DNA of 64,000 nt. Source: Colletotrichum lupini (Eukaryota; Ascomycota; Sordariomycetes; Glomerellales; Glomerellaceae). The stretch lies in NCBI RefSeq assembly GCF_023278565.1, contig NC_064679.1, forward strand, positions 186,001 to 250,000. The letters are read 5' to 3'. Numbering within the stretch: the stretch's first letter is position 1; each line of letters starts with the position of its first letter. The position numbers were made by a program, and so were the translations under genes. Of the stretch, positions 21,486 through 33,583 are shown in pieces. Below the pieces are notes generated by a model. The model did no database searches and had not been told where the DNA came from. It worked only from the letters and a program-made list of their open reading frames with translations.

Positions 21486-23700
21486 CTAATTAGTAATTAA
21501 ATTCTATTATTATAGATTAGTAAGGTATCTCGTTATATAAAAGAGACGACCTCCTAATACTATACGGGATAGGAAATTCGTACTAATTAACCTTATGGAA
21601 GTAGACGAAAAAGGGGGCGATTCTCAAATGCCGTACGGAATTAAATAATCGTAGCCCTTTACTACCCACGAGAGGTCGACGTTTATTACGTTAAACTATA
21701 TTAATTAACGGAACCGCTTAAGTAACTAGCCTTTTACTATCGCCCTAAGTAGCTTTTTTACTAAACGATTTTTCTACGGCCGGCCCGCAATTAGAAATTA
21801 ACTAGTTAAATTAATAAAAGTACGGTATAAAAAAGTACTACGCGATTAAAAAAGGGGATTTTTAAACGTAAATATTCTTATTTAATAGCGAAGGTAACCC
21901 TATAAGAGCTATTAAGCTAAGAGATTTATAATATATAAAAAAGTCTATTACTATAAGGATCTTATAAGTACGACCTTAAGCCCGCGATCTAAACGACCTC
22001 TTTATAGCTCCTTTAACTACCCCCTAGGTATTACTTAGGAATATAATATAGGGGACGGTTTAACGAGGGAGGAGGGGATTTAAAGGTCTTAATAGTATTA
22101 AGTTAAGAGTATTACGGATCTCGGAGATTAACCTAAGAAGAAGGTAGCTACCCTAAAGTAGTCCTACGACCTCTCGCTAGAGTTACTATTAGCCTAAGAA
22201 AAGGCTAAAAGGACGAGGATCTAAGGGGAAGAAAAAGAATCCTCTAGAGGGCCGCTAAAAGGCTTCTTTTTATACTAGCTCCCGGCGCGAGATTACTAAT
22301 TTTAAGAAATTAACTAAGTAATAGAAGGGATCGTTAGTAAGCGATAATTACTTAACCGTAATTAAGTTATAAAAAAGACTACTTAAAAGATATAAAATAG
22401 GGTACCGAGAGGCCGTAAAAGATAAGATTTCTAAAGTATTTAACCCCACTACGTACGAGTAATAAGTAGGCATTTTTAGTAAGTCCTTAAAACCTACGAT
22501 CTTATAAAAAGGAGGGCTTAACTTCGTTAACTATACTTAACGGCCTATACGGTTCTTAATAGCTTATATAGCTCCTTTACGAGCCGCACGGCGTTTATTT
22601 TTAACTATTCTTATAGAATACCGCCCTAAAAGAGGTAGGTTAAGGAAGGAAGCTATTTAGAGATTATAGAGAGCACGAGGCTTAGGAGGCTAGAAGTATA
22701 TAGAATAGCGGAAATCGAAAACTAATAAAGATCCCGAGACTAATTACTATATTTTCTTATAATAATATAAACGTCTGCCGCTATTATTATAAAAAGGAAC
22801 TACTAAAACCTACCCTTTTATACTAAACAAAAAAGAGGATCTTAGTAAGTACGATAGCTAGCGATTTAAAAAGGTAGTAATAATCGCTAGAAATAATAAA
22901 AACGAGAGTAGTAGCGAGACGGCGAGAGAAAGCGGGAATCTCTTAAACCCTAATAAATTCGTTAGGTAGTAAAAGTACGGATTTATTACGACTAGCGCGT
23001 AGATTAAATATATCTTTATTAAAATTAAATACGCTAGTAATTACTAATATAAGTATAAACTAAAACACGACTCTTAGTAAGTTAAAGTAAAGAAGAAGAG
23101 GACGAAACCCGATCCTAGATAGAATCTTAATCCTTTATAAGTAAGTAAATATTAACCCGGATTATTAGGGGACGTGGATATATAAAATCGCGGATTAGCT
23201 TAATAATAAGTAAATTAACGCGGTATTAATCTATTTAACTAAGGTTTATAAAAAAAAGGGGCTATAGAGGTAACCCCTATTTTATAAGATTATAAACGAC
23301 CTTAGTTACTAACTAAACGAATAGTTCGCGAGCGTAAGCCTAGGAATTATAAAAGTAGTTAATAGATTTTTTTATGAGCGAGGGGTATTACTAGCGTAAT
23401 TATAATCGCGAGAGCTATATAAAATATTAGTAGCAATAATTATAGAGGAGGAATTCGTACTATAGAACTAAGTATAGGTTAATAGAGCGTATAATCGCTT
23501 TAATAAATTTAGAAAAAGGGTAAACGACCTAGATTTCCTCTCTATAATTACTAACGGAAATCTATTATTATAAAAGGATATACCGGGGCAAAATATAGTA
23601 CTAGAAGTACGATAATTAATAATTCTACCTATTTCGATCTATAACTTATTACCGCTATTAATATAAAATTCGGCGCCGATCGGTTAATAAAAAAAAATAG
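21486..23700 (+). other. Copia 5' internal region, unassigned
   Basis: RIP-mutated sequence between the left LTR and the first recognisable gag-like block. I can identify neither a primer-binding site nor a protein domain with confidence. It may be an untranslated leader plus an extra or extended N-terminal gag part. Confidence 0.45.
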
Positions 23701-26700
23701 ATAACCCGAAGTTACTAATAGTACGTAGCGACGTAAGGATTGTATATAAATACTAAAAATCTAATAGCAAATACGAAGTAATTTATAGACCTTAAAAAGA
23801 TCTTCTTAAAAGAAAAATTATACTCTAGGGGGAAGTATAAGGTCTTATAAAAAACCCTAACGATATTTTATAATTATTATACAAAAGTCGGAATTAGGGA
23901 ATACTAGTACTATTTAGTAATTAATATCGTACTCGTAAATAAAGCCTCTAACTATTACTACGAAGCGGTGCGTAATCTCGATCAAAACGACTTTTTTAAT
24001 ATAATTAACGTAATCCAAAGCCGCTTCGAGACCTATAATAAGAACTTAGAGCTCCTATCTAAGCTACGAGCGATTTCTTTTATATTTATAGCTAGGATAA
24101 TAGAGGGTAAATTACGAGTAGAGATCCTTAAAGAGCTTATTAATTAAATTAATAAGCTAGCGAAAACCTAGCTAAATAAGGGGATAAACGAGCGGAAAGT
24201 TAGATATTTTTATACCGTAATCTAGCGTATATTAAAGGTAAAAATTACCCTATACTAAGTACCTAAAGACTACGAGACGCTCTACTCGAGGCTAAGATCT
24301 AGCTTTAATATTAAAATAAAAATACTATACTAAACCTACTTCTAAGCGTATAACGGCCCTTATTAATAATATTAAGTCGATCGAACGTATAATAAAAAGG
24401 GAAAAGAGGCTAAATACGGCAATCGCTAATAAAGAGGCCTAGATTCGTTAAATAAGTAAAGATTTAACTTATGGGTAGGGTAATAAAAGAAGTAATACTA
24501 TATTTATAAAAAAGATAGATATTAGTTAAGTAATTACTCTAAGGAAGAGCGTACTAAATCGTACGAATAGTATAAAAAGTCGAGGGTAATAGATAGTAAA
24601 ACTAGCCCTCGTCGGTTTAACTAATTCCTTGTTATATATAAGGGCAGATCCGGGGGTATAGAACTTAGCGACGGTAGCTAAAGTAGTAGCTTAAAGCATA
24701 TACCCCCTATAAAAGATTTGGAAAATAAGGAAGATCTTACCCCCTATACTAACGAATTAGATTATAACAAAATTAACGATATTAACTACTCTTTTTTTGC
24801 CCCGTTAGCCTTTAGAGGATATACGAGGCTAAACGAATAAAAGGTAGTAAAAGCTCTTAATAAGTAGGCTTTTATTTACGGATAGTAAGGGAAGGTCCTT
24901 TAGATAATAGATATAGAAGCGGCTAAAAGGGCGAATCTAATAGGGCCAAAGCCCATTTTTTTAATAATTAAGGAGAAGACGCTATCTCTCTCGATATTTA
25001 AAAAAAAGGAATATAGTGCTAAGTAAATCTAGGGGTAGCTAGAGGGGTCCTTTTTATACTACTTAGATCCCTCGAATACTAAGCTCGTATAGGTATTTTA
25101 TACGAGCAAAAGGTACGGCCTAGATAATTTCTATATGATTATTCTAGATACTAGGGTATTATAATAGTTAACTAGAGGAAAAGGGCAATTCTAGGTATTA
25201 TAAAAGACCGCGCTAGTAACGCTTAATACGTTAACGGCGGGTATTATAAAGATTAGTTTTAGCTTAAGTAAGGAAATCGTCGCCCTAGGTATAATAAAAA
25301 TAGAGACGTACTTCGGAATAATAACTTTTTATATTTTACCTATTAATACCCCATTTCTCTTATATTTAAAAAATATAGATCGACTAGGTATTATATTTAA
25401 TAATACGAGGAATAGAATCTCTAGCGGTAAGTACTTCGAGGTAATTAAACGACGATAGGGGTATGCGTTTATAAAGCTTATTAACGATACGAAGTCGATT
25501 AATTACTTAATAAAAAGTAAGCTTAGAAAACTATACTAGAGATTCGGGTACCCGTTAGTTACGAGGCTATATAACCTCTTAAAGTAATTAGGTAATAATA
25601 ATATCGAAATAGGGGCGCTAGAGTAATTAACGAAAGTATACTATTAATATTAGATAAATGCGCAGAGCCTACGTAGATTTAAGTTTAAATTACGTAATAA
25701 GCTTAACTTTAACTAGGAAATCGTCGTTAATATCTTTTATTTAAATAGTCGGCTAGTACTATATATAATCGACGTAGCTATATCCTTCTAGGCAGGGCAA
25801 TTCCTCTAGGATTTATAAATAAAAATAGTATAGGTAGCCCTACGAAAAAGCTAGATCGATATATACTAGGGACCGCTAGACGGTATTAGAACCGACGCTA
25901 GTACTAGCTTTAAGTTAGTAAAATTTAGGGATAATACGACGGCCTACGGTATATAGCTAAAAGTCGTACTTATTAAAGCGTACTATAGTATTAAAAAAAT
26001 AAAAAGGGTATACTAATAGTTAAAAAGGGCGTTTAGAATTATTAAAAAAGAAAATCCGGATTTTACTAACGACGAATGCCTCTAGATAGTACTTAAATAC
26101 TATAACGATACTATAGGGCCTAACGGACTTATATTAACGCTATTAGTATTTAGAGTATATCTAAGAACGACCTTAGCCTCGCTACCGTCGCTAGGTATAA
26201 GCTAACGAGCCTAAGTAGTTAAAAAAGTAATATAGGCACTGCGCGAGGTAAGTATAAGAAAGTAAGTTAATAAGGTAATTATTATGCATAATAGGCCTAA
26301 TATAGGAGATAATTTAGATATATTACTAAATTCGGATATATAAGTATAGCGCGAAATTACTTAATAGTAGGCTAGGCTATATAAGTTAATTTCCGTTAAC
26401 GAGCGCTCTTATATAGTCGCGAGAGATCGCAACTAGCTATTCGAAGTATTAATTATAATAGTTAGACCGTACTATATAAATCCTAATAAAGTAATTTCTA
26501 ACCTATAAAAAGAAAAAGAGCTAGGGGAAACTATATAACCCGTAGTAGAGGTATAGGAAATTATCCTCGATAAAATCGTTATAGTAGTATTAATAAATAA
26601 CGAGGAAGAGGAAATTGCTAAAAGGGTACTAATACTATTAGTAAGACGTTATAGAAGACTACGACGGCAAGCCCTAATATAGCAATTTATTATTAGCGAC

Positions 26701-28350
26701 GAGGTAATTAATACCTTTTATATAGTAAAAGAGAAAGCCGATTTCGAGCTAGTAATTAAACTATATAAGGAAGGCGTAATTATAATTACTAAAAAGCCGT
26801 ATAAGGGATTAGATCTTATCGAAGTAGATACTTTTCGCAATCGAGGGGTCTATCGATTTATCTTATACGACTTAGAAAAATATATAAACCTCTATATATT
26901 TAAATTACGAATAGTTCGTGAGATTAAAGGGAAAGGAATACCCTAGCCGTACGAGAAGTCTAGATACGTAATTTAGGGGTATAGCGACGTCGAAAAGGCG
27001 ACGCTACTTATATAATCGCCCACTATATAGCGCTATAGCTAACGATTAATAATAGTACTAATAGCATTGTTATAAAAGAAGGGATACGAGATTTGGAGCC
27101 GTAATATTACCTAGGCCTATACCTAATCGGCTATAGGGCTTATAAAGAAAATCCTAGCCTATTTACCGAAGGAAATAGCTAGTAAGTACTTAGAAAGTAC
27201 GATTATTAAAGTGCTTAAGCTACTATATAGGCTCGCAAAATCGGGTACTTATTAGTAGGCTACTTATTACGATTTTTATATTAATTAACTATTAATAGTT
27301 ACCTCTACGTATAACCTATACCTATTAGTCGTAGAGTATAAAGGCGACTAATTTAGGATTATCGGAATATAAACTAACGATATATTAGGCCTATCCGATA
27401 TTAATTTTATAAAAAAAGAGGATAAGGAGCTTTAAAAAGCGGGCTTCGTAGCAAAGCTAAAAGAGGTCCTTATAATAAATACCCCCTTAGTATTTAATAA
27501 TAAGATTCTTATAATTAAAGGGGAAACCGTCGTCTTTTAGTAAAAGAAGTAGGGCGAGAAGATTAACCTCGTCGATTTAAATATAACCGACGTTAAAAAG
27601 TAATATAAAGCTAAGCTCGCGCGAGGGGTATATATTATAAGTATTTATTAGCCTAAGGCGACTTTTAACTACGCTAGGGTAATATCGGCTATAGATCTAA
27701 CTAAATAAGACGTCGAGGTACTTAATAAGCGGCTTAAGTAGTAATAAACGAATCTCGATCGAGGTCTCGTTTATTACCTAATCGACCTTATAATTAGTAA
27801 GCTCTACGTCTTTATTAATAAGTTATTTATAAATAATAACGACTTTATTTCGTAATTAGGGTATATTATTATCCTAGTTAATAAGAGTATAAGTAAGAGC
27901 GAATTTATTATATACGGTAATATAATCTATTACTTATTAATTAAAAGTAAGCGAGTAATGAGAAATATACTAGCGTTAGAGGTTTATAATATAGTTAACG
28001 GCATTAACCTTTTTTATACGATTTTAACGACGCTAAGGAAGATTACTAATTAAATTAGCCTTTTACCTATTCTAACGGTTATTTATACCGATTCCTACTC
28101 GCTATATAAATACCTCGTTAAATTAAGAACGACGAAGGAAAAGAGGCTTATAATCGATATTATAGCCCTTAGGTAATCGTACGAAAGGCGCGAGATACTC
28201 GAGATCCGTTAGATTAATAATAAAAATAACCTCGTAAACGCCTTTATAAAAGTAGTACTAAATAAGGGATTAGAGTAATTCGTAAGTAGCGGAAAAGTTA
28301 TTATACGAATAGAGGGATAAGTTATATAAAAAGAGTAGAGAAAAGGAAGA
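23701..28350 (+). pseudogene. Copia gag-pol remnant
   Basis: The gag-like part (about 23750-24600) ends in a zinc-knuckle-like KKDRxxxSNYSKEER segment near 24500. Protease remains lie near 25110-25420, with ILDTRVL as the aspartic active-site strand (canonically DT/SG). Integrase remains lie at about 25640-26210, including a GIRTDA-like strand with conserved DD positions. Reverse transcriptase remains lie at about 26740-27500, with a DISQAY-type segment seen as NITQAYTQS. RNase H remains lie near 27950-28340 with a YTDSYSL strand. Stops replacing Trp and Gln codons occur throughout, so no protein is expected. Limits are approximate. Confidence 0.83.
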
Positions 28351-28436
28351 AAAAGAGATAACTTAGTAAACGGGCCCGAGGTCGAATTATACCTCTAACC
28401 GTAGCGGTTAAATTAATAAAAAAAAGAGAAAATTAG

Positions 28437-28641
28437 TATTAGATTAGAAGTCTAATTCGACCGTAGTATATAGCCGACTACGTAGGGGCTAATTAGGGGC
28501 CTTATTTACGATTATCGTAGCTAGCCTAACCTATAGTTAGAACCTCCTTTTTATACCTACTACGCAGATATTTATATAGTTTAATTAATCTCTTCGTTAA
28601 CTACGGTTCGAACTAACTACTTTGTAATAGGGATACCAATA
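28437..28641 (+). repeat. Copia right LTR (205 bases)
   Basis: Partner of 21281-21485. The right, outer end keeps CTACTACGCAG and ACCAATA where the left copy has T and A, so the outer edge is less mutated. Confidence 0.92.
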
Positions 28642-28646
28642 GTTTG

Positions 28647-29240
28647 GGCATACGGTGTAAATGAGACACGACTGGTTCGTTAAACACTATCTCCTACCTA
28701 AATAAATCTAAGCTTTATTCCATCCCGTTCCAAAGATGGACCCTTGTCATCGTCAAGTCTTAAGCGTCCCAATGAAAGCCCGCCTGGGGATTTATCCCAG
28801 GCAGCCTTCTTATCGCGAGATGCAGGGGAGTTGACAACTGCCGCACGGCAGAAGGCAGACGAGGTTCTGAATTTGGGTCAGGATGCATTCACACGTTGCA
28901 TCCTGGTATCAATGAACTGGCGGAGCAGATTCCGTCCGAACATCACTGATAAAGTAGGGTGACTTCAGATGGATGAAGAGTAGCTGATCCTGGTCGAGAT
29001 TTGTTCAACTTCCTGAAATGGATTATGGGGCACGACCGTTGCAACCGCCCATGGCACCGTCCCGATTTTCTGTGAGACTGGTTGCAGAAGATGTCAAGAT
29101 AAGTTCGTAATCTTTGGGCATAAAAGGCCTAGGTAAGTACCATCTGGATACATCACTTCGTCTCGTCTCAGTGGGTAGAGGACATTGCGGCTTTCATCCT
29201 CGGCTTGAGAGATCTAACCCAACATCAATACACCGCCAAA
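28647..29240. other. Flank between Copia element and secreted-protein gene
   Basis: Base composition returns to normal immediately after the duplication. A frame at 28744-28962 has a plausible acidic, Ala-rich composition but no ATG in good context, no domain and no splice partner I can support. The remainder is probably promoter of the gene at 29241. Confidence 0.4.
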
Positions 29241-30071
29241 ATGCATCGCGCAATTTTCGTCCTCCCTCTACTCTTTCTGGCCAATCCAGTATCGGCGGTG
29301 ACCTGGTATTTCCTCCGTTACTACCCCGCTTCAGGTCAGAAGTTCACCTCTCTCTCGGGCGAGATGGTGATCCCGTCACTACCGCGCGCCGGCGTTTACT
29401 ACCTCTGGCCAGGCTTGCAACCGACCGATAACAGCGGCGTATACCAAAACGTACTCGACGGCCGTAGCGGAACATGGTGGCTCGGCTCCGGGTGGTGCTG
29501 CTCCAACCCGAGTCTCCCTTGGGGCGGAGGTTTCAACACGTACGGCGGGGAGACGATTTCGTTCCAGAACATCCTGAAATCGGACAATTCGGCGTGGACC
29601 AGCACTGTGACGAGGCAAACTGGTGGCCAGGTTGTTACCAATGACTTCGACTTGGGTAAGCCACCATTGGATGATGGGGGATGCCGTGTAGTAATACTGA
29701 CTTGAGGTGCCTACTCCAGCCGATAAATCTTTCAATCAAGTGCTCTTTGCCATTGAATTGTGAGCTTCACCCGATGTCAAACAACGGATTGTCGACTAAT
29801 GTTCTTTAGGTACGACGTCTCATGGGACTTTGGTCCACTAGCATTCGACAACGTTGTAATTGTATGTCCAACTATATCCCAGCGTCAATCAGGGAACCCA
29901 ATTGACAACCTTCAGACCTCCACTGGCAGTTCAGATTCAAGTTGGTGCACCAGCTTGCCGCAGAATTACAACTCCGCGACCAACTATACCATCACCGGCA
30001 CGAGTGCAAGTGTGAGCGGCGACACAGTCACTTGCGATATTCAGTCAGTTGTGCTCAATGCACCGGCGTGA
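29241..30071 (+). CDS. Small secreted protein of unknown function
   Basis: Four exons (29241-29655, 29720-29759, 29810-29861, 29916-30071) join to 220 residues. MHRAIFVLPLLFLANPVSA is a signal peptide. The mature protein is aromatic and glycine-rich (GTWWLGSGWCCSN, YDVSWDFGPLAFDNVVI) with Cys residues near positions 89-90 and in the C-terminal third (SSWCTSLP, TVTCDI), and ends without membrane anchor. The last intron (29862-29915) is 54 bases with no stop in frame, so retention would add 18 residues. Alternating beta-type segments suggest a beta-sandwich, possibly carbohydrate-associated, but I recognise no named family. It lies about 600 bases from the Copia element. Confidence 0.78.
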
Positions 30072-30365
30072 GAGACGAGCCTAGGTATTGCGACCATAAT
30101 TGGTAACATTATGTTATTCTAGAGGGGCGATCCTCTGCGCTCAACATAAGGGGCTATCAAGAAAAGCCAGCTCAACGCTACATATCAGCCCGCAGCCTCA
30201 TCCATCTCTTTCTCTCTCATATCTATCTTAGTCATGATTAGACGTTAATCAACGAATGTATGTGAATCAAAGGATTGATCTAACGGAAGACCCGCCGCGG
30301 TTCACATCATTGCGTGCCCAACAGAAGCAGTAAACGCTCAGTGGGACAAGCAGCGATGAAGCAGC

Positions 30366-33300
30366 TCAGGGGGCGGGAACCTGGGAGGGGTTCCACCAAG
30401 GGTAGAAGCGTTCGCCCTCGGCCAGGGACTTGAGAGTACATGCGGAACCCTCGCAGCCGGCGCCGATCTGAGAGGTGCCCCACCAGTTGACTTCCGCGCC
30501 GAGCCACTGCACAGTGAAGAGCATGAGAATGCCCGAAAGTGCAATGCCGGCGGAGAAAGAGGCCGACAGGACAAAGTTATACTTGGACCAGAAGGCCAAG
30601 TAACGGGTTCGGACGTAGATCCAGGACAGCCAGGCGATGGGGACGGCGGGCCAGGCGTAGGAGAAGCTGTACGGAGCCCAGTTGATGCCTCCGTAGAAGA
30701 GAGCAACAGGGTGGAACTGGCGGAGGTAGCGGTTCTTGGGGTAGAACTTGATGAGGTAGTAGAACAGGACCGGCAGAATGATGCCCAAGGGGAATCCGAG
30801 CAGGAGGTAGTTGTACTGTCCCTGGTGACCGAAGACTTTGATGGGCCCAATGGTACCCCAGAGCACGGCAGCGGTGAAGAAGGTGTTGGGACCTGGGCAG
30901 AAGAAACGCATGGGCGCATCGGGAGTGCAGACGTTGGGGATGTTGATTTGGAAGTTCATCACACCGGTGCAGACGAACGTGGAGATGAGAGTGGCGACCA
31001 TCTGGCAGGCAAAGGTCTGACGGGGAGGGATCTTAAGGTAGTGAGCCACCTTTAAGTCGTTGGCGAAGTGGACGGCATGGGCGCATGTCACGTAACTAAT
31101 CAAACGCTATTAGAATCAGGCGTAATCAAAAGGATTGAGAGACTTTTAGGACTTACCCGAAAGACTTGAAGAAGTTCATGGCCAGAGCATTGCCCTGGAC
31201 CCACATACCACCGATGAACTCAGCCAGAACATTGAGGGTAACCTCAATACCTGTCATGGCCTTGATGATTCCGATAGGAATGACGAAGATAACAGCTAAG
31301 AAGATACCGTAGGGAACAACGCCTGGCGTGGTGTAGGTAGGCCACGCCGCAACACCCGCAAAACCGAAGCCCGCAGCGACGATGAGCGTGCCAAGGTACC
31401 ACCACTCGGAAACTAGAGAAATAATCAGTGTTTGCCGCATTTAGTTGCTGTGGGAAGCAACTTGCCTTCGGGATATGCAGCCATGAGACGGTTGTGGACA
31501 TCCTTGTACTCGCCAGAGTCCTCGCCTTCGGCAACGGTCTTCTTCTGGCGGCGAATGCTCGCCCACATGTTCTTGAAGCCCATCACAATCTCGTAGCGGT
31601 GGAAAATCGCAACGTGGGTGACAGCAGCAGCGTATAGGGCAAAGAACGCGCCATAGACCAAGGTGTTGGCGGCTGCGAGGTAGGCAGCTGAGTAGTTCAT
31701 GTACTTCTCGTGGTCATACATGCCGCGGTCATCGAGAGCGCGCGAGACGTTATAGAGGTTTCCGAAATGGTCAAAGACACGGTTTGAGTTGATTGGGAGG
31801 TAAGCGGTGTTCCACGCGTTCGTGTAGTAGAGACCCATAATCACGAATCCAAGCAGCCACATGCCGAGGGTACGGTTGAAAGTGGAAAAGGCAGGGACCA
31901 TCTATTTAACATCAGCGAAGCCCGGAATAAGACGTCATGAGAGGACCAAATAGCACTTACCAAGGGATCGACACTATCGAAAAGCCTATACCGAGGGAAT
32001 CAAGTCAGCGAGAAGTTCATTTGGATACGAGTAGTGCATGGTGAGCCGAGAAGAGTCCACTCACATGACGTTCCAGTCAAAGGTAGGCCAGGGGTTGAAC
32101 ATTCCCAAGCCATTGCGGAAACCTGTCAAAATCTCCAAGTTGTGGTTGTCGGGCGAGATCCAAGTCATCCAGCTGAAGAAGGTGAGGACTTCAAAGATGT
32201 AATTGGGGAACCAGAAGTACACAAACATTGCGGCAAAGGACCACAGGAAGAACTTGTATCGAGTCATCGAGTACAGTCTCTTGAATGGTCCCGGGACCGC
32301 AATATTGTTTTCGTTGTGGAGCGCCGAGTTGAGGGCGATGGTGACGAGAGACGCTGGCCACACGCAGTACGAAGGGTATACGATGAACCGACGGGTGAGG
32401 CCTGCTCTGCTGTTAGCATGAAATTTCCCTCAAAATTACGCCGTTGCATCACTCACCAGCGAGACCGTAGCCAATGAAGTTTGTAGAGAGCGCAATCAGG
32501 ATCTGGTAGGCAAAGCTCTTCGCGTACGGCTGGTTAAAGTACTGGGGCAAAACTTGAGTCCACACGATGTACTGGGTGTACGGCAGACTCTTGGCAGTGT
32601 TGGCCATAATGGCAATAAGCATGTGCTCCTTCTTATTGAATCGGCCTGGGTTGAGGGGGATCTTGTAACCGAAGACGCTGAAGATAGTGTTCGGCATGAA
32701 CTTCTCCCATGCCTTACCGAGGGGGAATGCGAGAAGTTGGGCAACGTTGGATTCGATGCTGATGAGGGGCTGACGGATACTGAATAGCTGTTTCTGTCGT
32801 TAGCACTGTGGTGCGGACTGGCGGAGCGGCAACTTACCTGGTTGATGAAGGCCAGGAAGACCGAGAAGAAGACGCCAATGGTCCACGCTCGGATCGTTCC
32901 ACACGGAAGGGAAGGGTCGTCCTTGTTGTCAACGACGGCTCGCACCTCGGCGTAGGGGCTGTTATTTGTGATCAAAGCAGCCTCGAGCTTCATCTCCCAA
33001 ATCAGTTGCTCGTGCTTCTCGGGTCTCTCGAAGACGTCCTGGTTGTCTGCCGCTGTGTCAGTCTCACTGGCGCCGAAAGTCGCCATCGTTGCGCGTGCTT
33101 TACTCACCAAGGAACTCGTGGATTTTCATGAGAACACTGTGAGGAAAGTTCGGGTCTCGGTTATGGATTCTCAGGACAGTCTCCATCATCTGTGTCCTGT
33201 GTCAACGACTTCTTGGTGCTATTTAGGTCGTATCTAGACATACCTTGCGCACTCCCTCCAAGGAGAGGGTGGCAGCAACGGCCTTGGCCTCAATTAGATC

Positions 33301-33583
33301 GTCTTCTGTGACATTGAGGTGCCTTGAGAATTCGTCAGCTCTAGCTAGTTATGGGGATGATCAAGGCGTTTGTTGGGAAACTCACGATTCAAAGGCTTCT
33401 TCCTCGGAATTGAGACGGTGGAGCTCCTCGGTATGTGCGCCCTTCATAAGTTGGTTAACTAAATCCGCACTGTTTCTTGCTATTAGAACTTACAGCAGCA
33501 AGTTTCTCGTCAGTCAAGACGCCCTGGTCCCTCCCAATGTCAATGGGAGAGACCGGCGAGTCGTTCTTCTCGTCGTTCGCCAT
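30366..33583 (-). CDS. Oligopeptide transporter, OPT family
   Basis: Eleven exons on the minus strand (33583-33494, 33441-33386, 33322-33244, 33189-33108, 33046-32838, 32787-32457, 32401-32065, 31985-31961, 31901-31466, 31412-31157, 31095-30366) join in phase to about 876 residues. An acidic cytosolic N-terminus of about 175 residues precedes a polytopic domain with the OPT motifs NPGRFNKKEH and LKIPPRQTF, the latter in the C-terminal half after YPEVSEWWYL. About 12-16 hydrophobic helices are visible. Family members import tetra- and pentapeptides, glutathione or metal chelates with protons at the plasma membrane. One intron (31465-31413) has a GC donor (GCAAGT). All junctions keep frame, so the gene looks intact. 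Confidence 0.93.

Larger units (their letters stand above)
21281..28641 (+). mobile_element. Ty1/Copia LTR retrotransposon, RIP-degraded (7361 bases)
   Basis: Two 205-base LTRs (TGTCGG...CAATA) enclose about 6.95 kb. In the plus direction the remnants appear in the order gag, protease, integrase, reverse transcriptase, RNase H, which distinguishes Ty1/Copia from Ty3/Gypsy. Every frame carries many TAG and TAA codons. CpA and TpG are almost absent over long stretches (for example bases 22381-22440 contain neither) while CpG remains, the mark of RIP. At 7.4 kb it is longer than many Copia elements because about 2.2 kb before gag is unassigned. The duplication GTTTG flanks it. Confidence 0.92.

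Noticed and set aside
9984..28641. CRISPR array or prophage as explanation of the repeats
   Set aside because: The repeats are paired LTRs with target-site duplications and retrotransposon domains in a eukaryotic context.
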